Part shown: positions 56,055 to 64,000 of the stretch, piece after piece
Position numbering within the stretch: the first letter of the stretch is position 1
How the letters are laid out: every line of letters starts with the position of its first letter
Position numbers and translations under genes: made by a program
Notes under the pieces: generated by a model
What the model was told of the DNA's origin: nothing
The model's input: only the letters and a program-made list of their open reading frames with translations
The model's database searches: none
Assembly (NCBI RefSeq): GCF_003443535.1
Contig: NZ_CP031946.1
Location: 3,165,001 to 3,229,000, forward strand
Direction: 5' to 3'
Origin: Ruegeria sp. AD91A
GTDB lineage: Bacteria; Pseudomonadota; Alphaproteobacteria; Rhodobacterales; Rhodobacteraceae
DNA: 64,000 bases

Positions 56055-56777
56055 ATGGCCAATCCAACCGCAGCAATGTTGGTGATCGGGGATGAAATCC
56101 TGTCGGGTCGCACCCGCGATGCGAATATGCATTTTCTGGCGCAGGAGCTGACAAAACACGGCATCGACCTGAAAGAGGTCCGCATTGTCAGCGATGACGC
56201 CTCCGCCATCGAAGCGGCCGTCAAAGTGCTGTCCGACGCCTATGACAATGTCTTCACCAGCGGCGGCATCGGCCCGACCCATGACGATATCACGGCCGAT
56301 TGTATTGCCCGCGCTTTCGATACACCAATTGATGTGCGGGATGACGCGCGCGCGCTCTTGCAGGCCCATTACGACAAATCCGGGCTGGAACTGAATGCCG
56401 CCCGCTTGCGCATGGCGCGTATTCCGGACGGTGCGACGCTGATCGAAAATCCGGTTTCAACAGCCCCCGGATTCACGCTTGCGAACGTGCATGTCATGGC
56501 AGGTGTGCCTTCTGTTTTTCAAGCGATGGTAGCGAGCGTTTTGCCAACATTGACCGGAGGCAGACCTTTGTTGTCGCAAACTCTGCGTGTGGACCGCGGA
56601 GAAGGTGATATCGCCGCAACCCTGTCGGCCTTGGCCGAAGTTTTCAGCGACCTGTCCATCGGTTGCTACCCGTTTCAGATCAACGGTGCCTTCGGGGCCA
56701 ACGTGGTTGTGCGCGGCACCGATGGAGGCCGGATCGACGCGGCCACCACCCGCCTGGCGAAAGAGCTTGAGCTTTGA
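56055..56777 (+). CDS. competence/damage-inducible protein CinA-type molybdopterin-binding domain protein
   Basis: A 240-residue MoCF-domain protein: AMLVIGDEILSGRTRDANMHFLAQEL, TSGGIGPTHDDIT and VHVMAGVPSVFQAM. It equals the N-terminal domain of CinA (an ADP-ribose pyrophosphatase in some bacteria) but lacks the C-terminal deamidase domain, which in alphaproteobacteria is often a separate gene. Its stop overlaps the next start. Confidence 0.9.
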   Translation: MANPTAAMLVIGDEILSGRTRDANMHFLAQELTKHGIDLKEVRIVSDDASAIEAAVKVLSDAYDNVFTSGGIGPTHDDITADCIARAFDTPIDVRDDARALLQAHYDKSGLELNAARLRMARIPDGATLIENPVSTAPGFTLANVHVMAGVPSVFQAMVASVLPTLTGGRPLLSQTLRVDRGEGDIAATLSALAEVFSDLSIGCYPFQINGAFGANVVVRGTDGGRIDAATTRLAKELEL

Positions 56778-57484
56778 GCGATAACTGGGCGGAAATAGTC
56801 GACGGAACCTGGCCCGCCGTACGCTATCAGCGGCTTGGCCCGTTTCTGCTGCGTGAGGGGCAGGGCGGAGGGTCGCGCGTATCAGCGGCCAGTGCATTGG
56901 GTCCGGTCAATGAAGACGATATCGACGCCGCCGAGGCCGCAATGCAGGCCATGGGGCAGAAACGCATCTTCTGTCTGCGCCCGGGGGATGAAGCCCTGGA
57001 TGCAAAGCTGGCCCAGCGGGGCTATGATATTCTTGACCCGGTGAACATCTATGCCTGTCCCGTCTCCAGACTGACCGATCAGCCAATCCCACCGGTCATG
57101 GTGTTTTCGATCTGGGAACCGCTTGAGATCATGCGCGACATCTGGGCCTCGGGCGGGATCGGACCCGAGCGGATCGCGGTGATGGAACGCGCCAAGGGCC
57201 CCAAGACAGGGTTTTTGCTGCGTCACAACGACAAACCCAGCGGCGTGGCTTTTGTGGCGATGCATGCAGACACTGCAATGGTCCACGCGCTTGAAATCCT
57301 TCCCGAACATCGCCGACAGGGGTTAGGCCACTGGACCATGCGCGCAGCAGCATTCTGGGCGCGGGATCACAGTGCGCAAAACCTCAGCGTGATCTGCACC
57401 AAAGCCAATGAGGGCGCCAACGGTCTTTATCGCGCCCTCGGGATGGAGATCGCAGGCGAATACCATTACCGTCATCTTGTCTGA
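56774..57484 (+). CDS. GNAT family N-acetyltransferase
   Basis: A 236-residue protein whose C-terminal half holds the GNAT acetyl-CoA motif ALEILPEHRRQGLGHWTMRAAAFWA and the closing NGLYRALGMEIAGEYHYR. The N-terminal half is a degenerate GNAT-like unit. The start is a TTG at 56774 overlapping the upstream stop by four bases (TTGA); no ATG or GTG fits better. Substrate unknown. Confidence 0.82.
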   Translation: MSDNWAEIVDGTWPAVRYQRLGPFLLREGQGGGSRVSAASALGPVNEDDIDAAEAAMQAMGQKRIFCLRPGDEALDAKLAQRGYDILDPVNIYACPVSRLTDQPIPPVMVFSIWEPLEIMRDIWASGGIGPERIAVMERAKGPKTGFLLRHNDKPSGVAFVAMHADTAMVHALEILPEHRRQGLGHWTMRAAAFWARDHSAQNLSVICTKANEGANGLYRALGMEIAGEYHYRHLV

Positions 57485-57499
57485 ACTGAAGAGGTCGCC

Positions 57500-58072
57500 G
57501 TGACACAAAAAGACATGCCCACCGCGCTGAACCTGCCCATGGTTGATCCGCTGCCGCCGGAAACGCAGAAATACTTTGATATCTGTATCGAAAAACTGGG
57601 CATGGTGCCGAATGTGCTGAAAGCCAACGCATTTGACATAGACAAGCTGAACACATTCACCGCGATGTATAACGACCTGATGCTGGCTGACAGTGGGTTG
57701 ACCAAGCTAGAACGCGAGATGATCGCCGTAGTCGTCTCGTCGATCAACAAGTGCTTCTACTGTCTTGTCGCGCATGGGGCGGCGGTGCGTCAGCTTTCGG
57801 GCAATCCGCAACTGGGTGAGATGCTTGTGATGAACTACCGCGTCGCGCCGCTGGAGCCGCGTCAACGGGCGATGCTGGACTTCGCTGCCAAGATGACCAC
57901 CGCCAGCGCAGAGATCGAAGAGCCCGACCGACAGAAATTGCGAGACGCCGGATTTACTGACCGGGACATTTGGGACATCGCCAATGTCGCCGGGTTTTTC
58001 AATATGTCAAACCGGGTGGCCAGCGCAACGGCGATGGTGCCCAACGAAGAATATCACGCACAGTTTCGATGA
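57500..58072 (+). CDS. carboxymuconolactone decarboxylase-fold, peroxidase-related (AhpD-like) protein
   Basis: A 190-residue protein with the AhpD-type redox site NKCFYCLVAHGAAVRQ and the TIGR01926-like start PLPPETQKYFDICIEKLGMVPNVLKA. These proteins act as alkylhydroperoxidases. GTG 57500 with GAGG upstream. ATGA overlap with the OmpA-family gene. Confidence 0.9.
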   Translation: MTQKDMPTALNLPMVDPLPPETQKYFDICIEKLGMVPNVLKANAFDIDKLNTFTAMYNDLMLADSGLTKLEREMIAVVVSSINKCFYCLVAHGAAVRQLSGNPQLGEMLVMNYRVAPLEPRQRAMLDFAAKMTTASAEIEEPDRQKLRDAGFTDRDIWDIANVAGFFNMSNRVASATAMVPNEEYHAQFR

Positions 58073-58971
58073 TCCGCATCGCCGCCCTTATAGCCCTGCT
58101 GATGACAGGATCTGTTGCCGCGCAGGACCTGACCCTACCGGCCAGTGCCCGTCAGATCAGTGACCGGACGTCTCCGCTGGACAGCTATGATCTGCCAACG
58201 GGGCCGTATGCGAATGGCTCTGTGCCCGCAGACACTCTCGAAGGGCGCGTGGAACGCTATACGTGGCGGCTTCAGGCAGGGTCGAGCACGACATTGCAGC
58301 TTCTCGCCCCGCTGCGGGAACAGATCGAGGCGCAGGGATACAAGATCCTGTTCGAATGCGACGCGCGGGCTTGCGGTGGTTTCGACTTTCGCTTTGACAC
58401 CGAGGTCGTGCCAACCCCGGATATGTATGTCGCCATTCAGGATTACCGTTTTCTGTCGGCGATCAAAGGGGCGGTTGCCCTTAGTCTGCTGGTCAGCCGC
58501 AATCCCCCGGATGGCTACGTGCAGATGATCCGGGTGACGCCTCAAGATGCACCGGACTCGGACCCTGTGGTGGTCGAGCAAGCCGTAGAGGGTACGGTCG
58601 GGTTGCTGGAGGCCTTGGCGACAACGGGCCACGTGATCCTGGATGATCTGCATTTTCCAACGGGCGAGGTTGCCCTGGGCGAGGGACCGTTTGTCTCACT
58701 GACCTTGTTGGCCGGATACTTGACTGACAGCCCGAAAACGCGTCTGGCACTGGTGGGGCACACCGACGATACTGGTGCCTTGCAGGCGAATATTTCGGTT
58801 AGCAAAAGCCGGGCCGAGGCGGTGCGAACCCGCCTGATTGATGCACATGGCGTGGCACCCGACCGAATCGAAGCGCAGGGTGTTGGCTATCTGTCTCCGC
58901 TTACATCGAATGCAACCCCGGAAGGGCGCGATCTGAACCGTCGGGTCGAGGCAGTATTGCTCGTCAACTGA
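58069..58971 (+). CDS. OmpA family protein
   Basis: A 300-residue exported protein (signal peptide MIRIAALIALLMTGSVAA-QD). The C-terminal 100 residues are an OmpA-like peptidoglycan-binding domain: LALVGHTDDTGALQANISVSKSRAEAVRTRLI and RIEAQGVGYLSPLTSNATPEGRDLNRRVE. The N-terminal half is not a beta-barrel and is unrecognised. ATG 58069 is fixed by the overlap and the leader. Its 3' end overlaps sbtA (convergent) by eight bases. Confidence 0.9.
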   Translation: MIRIAALIALLMTGSVAAQDLTLPASARQISDRTSPLDSYDLPTGPYANGSVPADTLEGRVERYTWRLQAGSSTTLQLLAPLREQIEAQGYKILFECDARACGGFDFRFDTEVVPTPDMYVAIQDYRFLSAIKGAVALSLLVSRNPPDGYVQMIRVTPQDAPDSDPVVVEQAVEGTVGLLEALATTGHVILDDLHFPTGEVALGEGPFVSLTLLAGYLTDSPKTRLALVGHTDDTGALQANISVSKSRAEAVRTRLIDAHGVAPDRIEAQGVGYLSPLTSNATPEGRDLNRRVEAVLLVN

Positions 58972-59926
58972 TCCACCACAGGTACAGCGGCAATCCTACG
59001 GTGATGTTGAACGGAAACGACACCCCCAGCGACAAGGTCAGATAGATCCCGGCCTCGGCCTTTGGAAGGGCGATCTTCATCGCGGCGGGAACCGCGATAT
59101 ACGACGCCGAGGCTGACAGCACCATGAACAGGAACAAGCTGCCCTGTGGCAGTCCGATCACGGCACCTACCGCCCAGGCCATTACTGCGCCAATCAGGGG
59201 CATCAAGACACCAAAGGCGAACAGGCCAACCGACAGCTTGTCTCGATTGCCGATCAGGCTGCGCCCTGCCGACAGGCCCATATCCAGCAGAAACAGGCAC
59301 AAGATACCGGTGAAAGGCGTAACGATGAAGGGCGCGATCATCTGCATACCTTCGCCGCCGGTGATGGCTCCGATCAGGAAGGCACCGGTGAGCAGAACAA
59401 TCGAGCCATTGGCCAGCAGATCGCGCCACAGCTTGTCATCCTTGACACCATTGCTTCCGGTCCTGTGCGCCAACCAAAGCGCCGACAGGATTGCAGGCAC
59501 CTCCATCGCAGCCGCAACGGCCACCATGAATCCGTCATGGGACAGCCCAACCAGATCCAGCAGACTGGTGGCGGTGACAAAGGTGACGATCGAGATCGAA
59601 CCATAGTGCCCTGCAACCGCCGCCGCGTTCAGCGCATCCAGCTTTGTCATCACCCTGAGCAGGCCAAAGGCCACGAAGGGGATGGCAAAGGACAAAGCAA
59701 CACCGCCCAGCAGTGTCAGGAACAGTTGCAGGTGAATGCCATGCGCAGCCAGACTGGCACCGCCCTTGAACCCGATGGCCAGCAACAGGTAAAGCGACAT
59801 GAACTTGGCCGCGCCCGCCGGAATGGACAGGTCACTGCGTACAAAGGCCGCCAAAAGCCCAAGAGCAAAAAACAATATGGTAGGCACCAGCAGATTGCTG
59901 GACAGTGTCTCGATCACTCCGGGCAT
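58964..59926 (-). CDS. sbtA: sodium-dependent bicarbonate transporter, SbtA family
   Basis: A 320-residue membrane protein with about ten helices and SbtA-type blocks: LYLLLAIGFKGG, AAVAGHYGSISIVTFVTA, MEVPAILSALWLA, PFTGILCLFLLDMGLSAG and SASASYIAVPAAMKIALPKAEAGIYLTLSLGVSFPFNITVG. SbtA imports bicarbonate with sodium. CAGGAG precedes ATG 59926. The PII-like partner sbtB is absent from the window. Divergent from a LysR gene that may control it. Confidence 0.92.
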   Translation of the reverse strand: MPGVIETLSSNLLVPTILFFALGLLAAFVRSDLSIPAGAAKFMSLYLLLAIGFKGGASLAAHGIHLQLFLTLLGGVALSFAIPFVAFGLLRVMTKLDALNAAAVAGHYGSISIVTFVTATSLLDLVGLSHDGFMVAVAAAMEVPAILSALWLAHRTGSNGVKDDKLWRDLLANGSIVLLTGAFLIGAITGGEGMQMIAPFIVTPFTGILCLFLLDMGLSAGRSLIGNRDKLSVGLFAFGVLMPLIGAVMAWAVGAVIGLPQGSLFLFMVLSASASYIAVPAAMKIALPKAEAGIYLTLSLGVSFPFNITVGLPLYLWWIS

Positions 59927-60024
59927 ATTTGACTCCTGACCCCTCGTTTTCGGGTTAGGTGCCTTGCAAAACAGATTTCGCCAAATACTATCTTTCTAAG
60001 TTATAAATAGTTTTAGGCTATGAA

Positions 60025-60942
60025 ATGCGCCCGACATTGCGGCAGTTGGAATACATCGTTACCGTCAGTCGCCTTGGGCGATTCAGTTTGGCCGCCGAGG
60101 TGCTGAATGTAAGCCAGCCCAGCCTGTCGACGCAAATTGCGACTGTAGAACAAGAACTTGGCGTTCGAATCTTTGATCGTAACCGTGGTGGAATCCAAGT
60201 GACGACAAAGGGTGAAGAGCTCATCTTGCGCGCGCAGAAGATTCTGGCAGAGGTCAAGGACCTGCGCCATGCAATGTCGAACGATATGCCCGTCGGAGGA
60301 AGGTTGCGACTGGGGGTATTGCCTTCGATCGGGCCCTATCTGTTGCCGCAAGCCATCAAACAGGTGCACCAGATTCGCCCCGGGTTGCGCATTGTCGTGC
60401 GCGAGGAAAACACACTGGATCTGGAGCAGGGTCTGAAATCCGGTCGATTTGACCTGATATTGTCCACGCCCGAAGACCATCCGAATACCGTGCAACACCG
60501 TTTGTTCAACGAACCTCTCTGGGTCGCGGTTGCCGTAGATGACGTTCTGGCGCGGGATTTGCAGGGTGTCAGTGCCATAGATCTTCAGAACCGGATTTTT
60601 CTCACCCTGGATCAAAGCCACCGCCTGTCGCGCATCGTCTATGCATTGGCGGCAGAATGCGGTGGGGTGGTTTCGGATGAGTATGAAGGCACGACACTTG
60701 ATTCCATTGTCCTGATGGCGGCTTCGGGTGTTGGTGTTGCGGTACTGCCTGATCTTTATGCTCGCAGACAGGGGATCTACCGCGACGAGGTGCGGTTGCG
60801 CCCACTCTCCATTGCCAATGCAAATCGCGATATCGCCCTTTTGGCACGCAGTTCCGAAACCCCGCCGCGGGGTCAGAATGTGCTGACCGACAGCCTGCGC
60901 TCTTCCGCCCGGTCCATGGGGCTGTCTGTGATCGGTCCATAA
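60025..60942 (+). CDS. LysR family transcriptional regulator (OxyR-like group)
   Basis: A 305-residue regulator with an N-terminal winged helix (TLRQLEYIVTVSRLGRFSLAAEVLNVSQPSLSTQIATVEQELGVRIFDRN) and a C-terminal effector domain. It sits in the OxyR-like subgroup by its helix, but the redox Cys residues of OxyR are not evident: only one Cys (AECGGVV) is present. It is divergent from sbtA with 98 bases between; an ACTAT-N15-ATAGT inverted repeat (about 59985-60015) is a candidate binding site. Confidence 0.9.
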   Translation: MRPTLRQLEYIVTVSRLGRFSLAAEVLNVSQPSLSTQIATVEQELGVRIFDRNRGGIQVTTKGEELILRAQKILAEVKDLRHAMSNDMPVGGRLRLGVLPSIGPYLLPQAIKQVHQIRPGLRIVVREENTLDLEQGLKSGRFDLILSTPEDHPNTVQHRLFNEPLWVAVAVDDVLARDLQGVSAIDLQNRIFLTLDQSHRLSRIVYALAAECGGVVSDEYEGTTLDSIVLMAASGVGVAVLPDLYARRQGIYRDEVRLRPLSIANANRDIALLARSSETPPRGQNVLTDSLRSSARSMGLSVIGP

Positions 60943-60971
60943 AAAAAGGCCCGCACTTTTACATGCGGGCC
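60941..60971 (-). terminator. intrinsic terminator for the minus-strand LysR gene
   Basis: On the minus strand GGCCCGCA-TGTAAAAG-TGCGGGCC is followed by TTTTTTT (60947-60941): a complete rho-independent terminator 24 bases after the stop of the 60995-61900 gene. It also ends the convergent plus-strand LysR gene, though with fewer T residues on that side. Confidence 0.9.
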
Positions 60972-60994
60972 AAAGGTTGGTCTTCAGGGAGAAA

Positions 60995-61900
60995 TTACCA
61001 GTCCATCGGACCCTTCTCGTGGAAAGAGTCGACGAGGAAATCAATGAAAGCCCGCACTTTGGGTTGTGTAAAACGGCCGGGCGGGTAGACCGCGTAAACG
61101 CCTTGAACTTCGTCGGGCAGGGATGGCATCGCATCGACAACCAGCCCTGCCTTCAAGGCTTCTGCGTAAAGATAGCTGGGCAGATACGCGATACCCAAGC
61201 CGGAAACCGCCGCGTTCAACAGGGATTGGCCATCGTTCACGCTCAACCATCCGGCCGTCCGAACCTGACGCTTTTCGCCGGATGGCGCGGTCAGTTTCCA
61301 GACATTGCCCGAGGACTGGCTGGAATAATGCAGCAGCTTGTGTTCGTTCAGATCGTCGATCTTCTGTGGGCGGCCGAATCTTTCGACATAACTGGGCGCG
61401 GCGACCATGCGTTTGACGGTTTCGGTCAGTTTGCGGGCCCGCAGCGTGCTGTCTTCCAGCTCACCAATGCGGACGGCCACGTCAAATCCTTCGGAAATAA
61501 GTTCGACGTAACGATTGTTCAGTACCATGTTCACAGTGATGTCGGGGTAGGCCGCAAGGAACTCGGACAGCACAGGTGACAGGTGATTTACGCCGAAATC
61601 CGTGGCAACGCTGATGCGCAAAAGACCAGATGGGGCTGATTGCATCGACGTGACCAGTGAATCCGCTTCTCCTGCATCATTGAGAACGCGGCGCGCGCGG
61701 TCATAGTAGGCCAGCCCGATTTCTGTTGGTGACACCCGGCGCGTGGTACGGTTCAACAGTCGCGCTCCCAGACGTGCTTCAAGGCTCGATACGTGTTTGG
61801 ACACGGCTGATTTGGAGATGCCCATCTTCTTGGCCGCATCGGTGAAGCCACCCTGGTCCACCACATTGGCGAAGGCTTCCATTTCGGTCAGTCGGTCCAT
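60995..61900 (-). CDS. LysR family transcriptional regulator
   Basis: A 301-residue LysR protein with the classic N-terminus MDRLTEMEAFANVVDQGGFTDAAKKMGISKSAVSKHVSSLEARLGARLLNRTTRRVSPTEIG and a PBP2-type effector domain of the CrgA/YafC-like group (SGLLRISVATDFGVNHLSPVLSEFLAAYPDITV). ATG 61900 follows GGGGAACGAG; the frame back to 61969 adds a non-conserved extension. Divergent from the DUF4399 gene. Confidence 0.92.
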   Translation of the reverse strand: MDRLTEMEAFANVVDQGGFTDAAKKMGISKSAVSKHVSSLEARLGARLLNRTTRRVSPTEIGLAYYDRARRVLNDAGEADSLVTSMQSAPSGLLRISVATDFGVNHLSPVLSEFLAAYPDITVNMVLNNRYVELISEGFDVAVRIGELEDSTLRARKLTETVKRMVAAPSYVERFGRPQKIDDLNEHKLLHYSSQSSGNVWKLTAPSGEKRQVRTAGWLSVNDGQSLLNAAVSGLGIAYLPSYLYAEALKAGLVVDAMPSLPDEVQGVYAVYPPGRFTQPKVRAFIDFLVDSFHEKGPMDW

Positions 61901-62127
61901 ACTCGTTCCCCAGATCTTGATTTCCGTCCTGACTATGGCGCTGAATCTGGGCGGAAACGGGGCAGACATGGGATAATATCAGGGATTTGAATCGGATCGT
62001 TTGCGTATGGGAAACGCAGAAACAGTGGTTTCCAATCTCGCCTCAGGCATTGTGATGCTGTGTTTTCTGGGCAATCGCGCTAAGCTGTTACCTTGAGAAT
62101 GGCATTTTTGTGACCAGGGAGAAGATC

Positions 62128-62568
62128 ATGAAGACCTTTTTCGCCATTGCTGCCCTTTGCCTTTCGGCGGGTTTTGCCCACGCCGGAGGAGAGACCCCAT
62201 CGAATCCCGATGCAAAGGTCTATTTCGTCAACCTGTCGGACGGTGACACCGTGCAATCACCGGTCACGGTTGTCTTTGGCCTCAGCGGCATGGGTGTCGC
62301 TCCAGCGGGAACCGAGAAAGAAAACACCGGACACCACCATCTGCTGCTTGACCGTCCCCCGCTGGGTGAGGGCGAGGATGGTGCAGATGAGTTGGCCAAT
62401 GGTTTGCCCGCCGACGACAACCACATACACTTCGGAGGCGGTCAGACCGAAGTGACGCTGGACCTGCCATCGGGCCAGCACACATTGCAACTGGTTCTGG
62501 GCGACGCCGGGCACGTGCCACATGCCACACCGATTGTATCCGAAGTGATAACGATTACCGTGGAGTAG
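62128..62568 (+). CDS. DUF4399 domain-containing exported protein
   Basis: A 146-residue periplasmic protein with signal peptide MKTFFAIAALCLSAGFAHA. The mature part is a DUF4399 domain: VYFVNLSDGDTVQSPVTVVFGLSGMGVAPAG, TGHHHLLLDRP, NHIHFGGGQTEVTLDLPSGQHTLQLVLGD. His-rich segments suggest metal binding. Members are often near copper or cytochrome genes; not so here. ATG 62128 with GGGAGAAG upstream. Confidence 0.9.
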   Translation: MKTFFAIAALCLSAGFAHAGGETPSNPDAKVYFVNLSDGDTVQSPVTVVFGLSGMGVAPAGTEKENTGHHHLLLDRPPLGEGEDGADELANGLPADDNHIHFGGGQTEVTLDLPSGQHTLQLVLGDAGHVPHATPIVSEVITITVE

Positions 62569-62773
62569 TCCGCATGCCCAGCCGCAGGTTGAACGTGTCC
62601 GGGGCGCCTGCGTTGGTCGCAGGTGTACGGAGTCCCTTGGCGTAGATCGCGGCCGCATCGATGAAGTCATACTTGCGCAACAGATCGTAGGCGACCTGAA
62701 CATGTTCGGCATGTCCGAACGTCGTATTGTCGATGGCATGTGCCTCAAACGCGCTGGTGATCTCGGCGCTCAT
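62555..62773 (-). CDS. 3'-truncated hypothetical protein
   Basis: A 72-residue frame MSAEITSAFEAHAIDNTTFGHAEHVQVAYDLLRKYDFIDAA.. that looks like the N-terminal half of a helical protein family seen in Rhodobacteraceae; after GAPDTFNLRL it runs out of pattern and stops inside the 3' end of the convergent DUF4399 gene. I believe about half of the protein is missing, from recollection of the family and not a search. It follows the broken ribbon-helix-helix gene with a 9-base gap. Confidence 0.5.
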   Translation of the reverse strand: MSAEITSAFEAHAIDNTTFGHAEHVQVAYDLLRKYDFIDAAAIYAKGLRTPATNAGAPDTFNLRLGMRTTPR

Positions 62774-62781
62774 TTCTCGTC

Positions 62782-63020
62782 CTACTTGAAACGGTGATTG
62801 TCCTCGGCCGTCCAGTCGAGGTCATAGGCGGTTTTGAGCTGCTTGATCTTCTCCAGCGTTTCCTTGGAAAAAGCCGGTTTGTTCTCGAAGCTGTGCAGGG
62901 CGATGCCCTCGATCAGATAACCAAGGGTCATGTCCAATGACTCCGCCAGTCCCTTGAGGACCTTCAGCAGGCGTTTCTCAATCCGAATTCCTGTTTGGTT
63001 CGTTCTATTTTATGACTCAT
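62782..63020 (-). pseudogene. frameshifted ribbon-helix-helix-like gene
   Basis: A frame of about 70 codons to TAG at 62784-62782 reads NRTNQTGIRIEKRLLKVLKGLAESLDMTLGYLIEGIALHSFEN and ends in NHRFK, the look of a ribbon-helix-helix DNA-binding protein. It has no start codon in frame near its N-terminus. ATG 63020 begins MSHK in a neighbouring frame; one extra A in the AAAA run (63008-63013) would join MSHK to NRTNQTG. So the gene is frameshifted by a one-base loss, or the sequence has an error there. Confidence 0.55.
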
Positions 63021-63062
63021 GTGATACATACGTACATTGATAACACCTAAGTCAAGCAGCAC

Positions 63063-63088
63063 AAAAATGCCGCCTCATTAGAGACGGC
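63063..63088 (-). terminator. intrinsic terminator after fadH
   Basis: On the minus strand GCCGTCTC-TAAT-GAGGCGGC (one G-U pair) is followed by ATTTTTG, about 28 bases after the fadH stop codon at 63116. Confidence 0.85.
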
Positions 63089-63115
63089 TTTCCTCGACGT
63101 AACTTGAAATTCGTT

Positions 63116-64000
63116 TCAAAACGTAGCGGCCAGGCGTGTGCCCTGATTGATTGCGCGTTTGGCGTCCAACTCTGCGGCCACATCCGCACCGCCGATCACG
63201 TGTGGTGTGACTCCTCGCTCGATCAGTGCATCTGCCAGTGACCGCTCTGAAACCTGACCTGAACACAATACAACAGTGTCAACAGGGATTACAGTCGGGT
63301 CGGCGCGCTCTTCTCCGAACGAGACATGCAGCCCCTCGTCATCGATGCGCTCGTAATTCACGCCGCCCACGAAGTTCACGTCCTTCATCTTCAGCGTCGC
63401 GCGGTGAATCCAGCCGGTGGTCTTGCCCAGCCCCTTGCCATGCGCCTGTTTCTTGCGCTGCAGTAGCGTGATCTGGCGCTTGGGCGCCTCGGGCTGCGGG
63501 CCTTCGGGCGCCAGGCCTGCGCGGTGCTGCTCGGGATCGGCGACGCCCCACTCCTTCATCCACAGGGGCAAGTCGGTGGTGGGCGAGTGGCCTTCCTCCA
63601 GCAGGTATTCCGACACGTCGAAGCCGATGCCGCCCGCGCCGATCACGGCCACCGACTTGCCCACCGGGGCCTTGTCGCGCAGCACGTCGATATAGTTCAC
63701 GACATTGTCGCGATCCTCTCCGGGGATCTGCGGGTCGCGCGGATTGACGCCGGTGGCGATCACCACCTCGTCGAACCCGGTCAGATCATCGGCGCCAACC
63801 TCGCGGCCCAGTTCGACCTTGACGCCCAGCGTGTCGAGCATGGTGCTGTACCAGTCCACCAGCCCCCAGAACTCTTCCTTGCCCGGCACCTGCTTGGCCA
63901 TGTTCAGTTGCCCGCCGATCTCGTCGGCTTTGTCGAACACGGTCACGTCATGGCCGCGCTGGGCGGCGATCATCGCCGTGGACAGGCCCGCCGGACCCGC
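63116..64000 (-). CDS. fadH: 2,4-dienoyl-CoA reductase, NADPH-type (C-terminal part; N-terminus outside window)
   Basis: The minus strand is open from the window edge for about 294 codons. It starts inside the FAD motif (AGPAGLSTAMIAAQRGHDVTVFDKADEIGGQLNMA), then the NADP-binding domain VAVIGAGGIGFDVSEYLLEEG and the family C-terminus VVLCSGQVSERSLADALIERG..GGADVAAELDAKRAINQGTRLA. This is the flavoprotein half of FadH-type dienoyl-CoA reductase, needed for beta-oxidation of unsaturated fatty acids. The barrel domain with the FMN and iron-sulfur site lies outside the window. Confidence 0.92.
   Translation of the reverse strand, partial: AGPAGLSTAMIAAQRGHDVTVFDKADEIGGQLNMAKQVPGKEEFWGLVDWYSTMLDTLGVKVELGREVGADDLTGFDEVVIATGVNPRDPQIPGEDRDNVVNYIDVLRDKAPVGKSVAVIGAGGIGFDVSEYLLEEGHSPTTDLPLWMKEWGVADPEQHRAGLAPEGPQPEAPKRQITLLQRKKQAHGKGLGKTTGWIHRATLKMKDVNFVGGVNYERIDDEGLHVSFGEERADPTVIPVDTVVLCSGQVSERSLADALIERGVTPHVIGGADVAAELDAKRAINQGTRLAATF

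Overview
The window looks like a chromosomal segment of a marine alphaproteobacterium of the Roseobacter group (Rhodobacteraceae; Ruegeria/Phaeobacter-like). The basis is the even, moderately high GC, the R. sphaeroides/R. capsulatus type cytochrome c2, an alphaproteobacterial flagellar cluster with a MotE-like gene, betaine-aldehyde dehydrogenase and the family content overall. This placement is inference from gene content, not from a marker tree. No rRNA, tRNA, CRISPR array, intact insertion sequence or prophage was seen.

Layout. 1-9370: the 5' two-thirds of a minus-strand alpha-2-macroglobulin gene cut by the window start, a soluble hybrid histidine kinase, yaaA, recQ and a YggT gene. 9499-17716: an MFS (UMF1) transporter, mepA and a phytase-like esterase in tight array, a VUT/YhhQ transporter, an unusual short terminator-bounded leader unit carrying a 16-nt complement of the 16S rRNA 3' end just before the ribosome-rescue gene arfB, then an SDR, a P1 peptidase, cycA (cytochrome c2), idi and smpB. 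17713-20948: glpK, panC and panB on the minus strand. 21118-28617: a peptide/opine-type ABC operon (binding protein, two permeases, fused double ATPase) that contains a pentameric ligand-gated ion channel gene as its second cistron and ends in an aldehyde dehydrogenase.

28634-36015: an alpha/beta-hydrolase gene broken by an in-frame amber codon, the NAD-salvage genes pncB and pncA around a small membrane-protein gene, trhO, a two-TM potassium-type channel, a small tandem-repeat protein, and betB behind a BetI-like operator. 36618-44538: two divergent flagellar operons (fliL, a DUF6468-like gene, motE-like, motA and an AMIN/TPR-like periplasmic protein leftward; fliF, fliH, fliN, fliP rightward) sharing an intergenic region with a CtrA-like box. 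44642-56004: mlaC/mlaA, ridA, GDPD, a FemAB/GNAT-like protein, phhB, small lipoproteins and an EF-hand protein, peroxiredoxin, an FAD oxidoreductase, rsmD, a HAD hydrolase, map and sfsA, with two small lipoprotein genes lodged between map and sfsA. 56055-64000: a CinA-type protein, GNAT, AhpD-like, OmpA-family protein, an SbtA-type bicarbonate transporter divergent from a LysR gene, a second LysR gene, a DUF4399 protein, a decayed two-gene module, and the C-terminal half of a fadH-type dienoyl-CoA reductase cut by the window end.

Most genes are housekeeping or ordinary accessory genes packed with ATGA-type overlaps. The items most worth a second look are the channel gene inside the ABC operon (22667-23737), the leader unit before arfB (13383-13559) and the amber-interrupted hydrolase (28634-29794).
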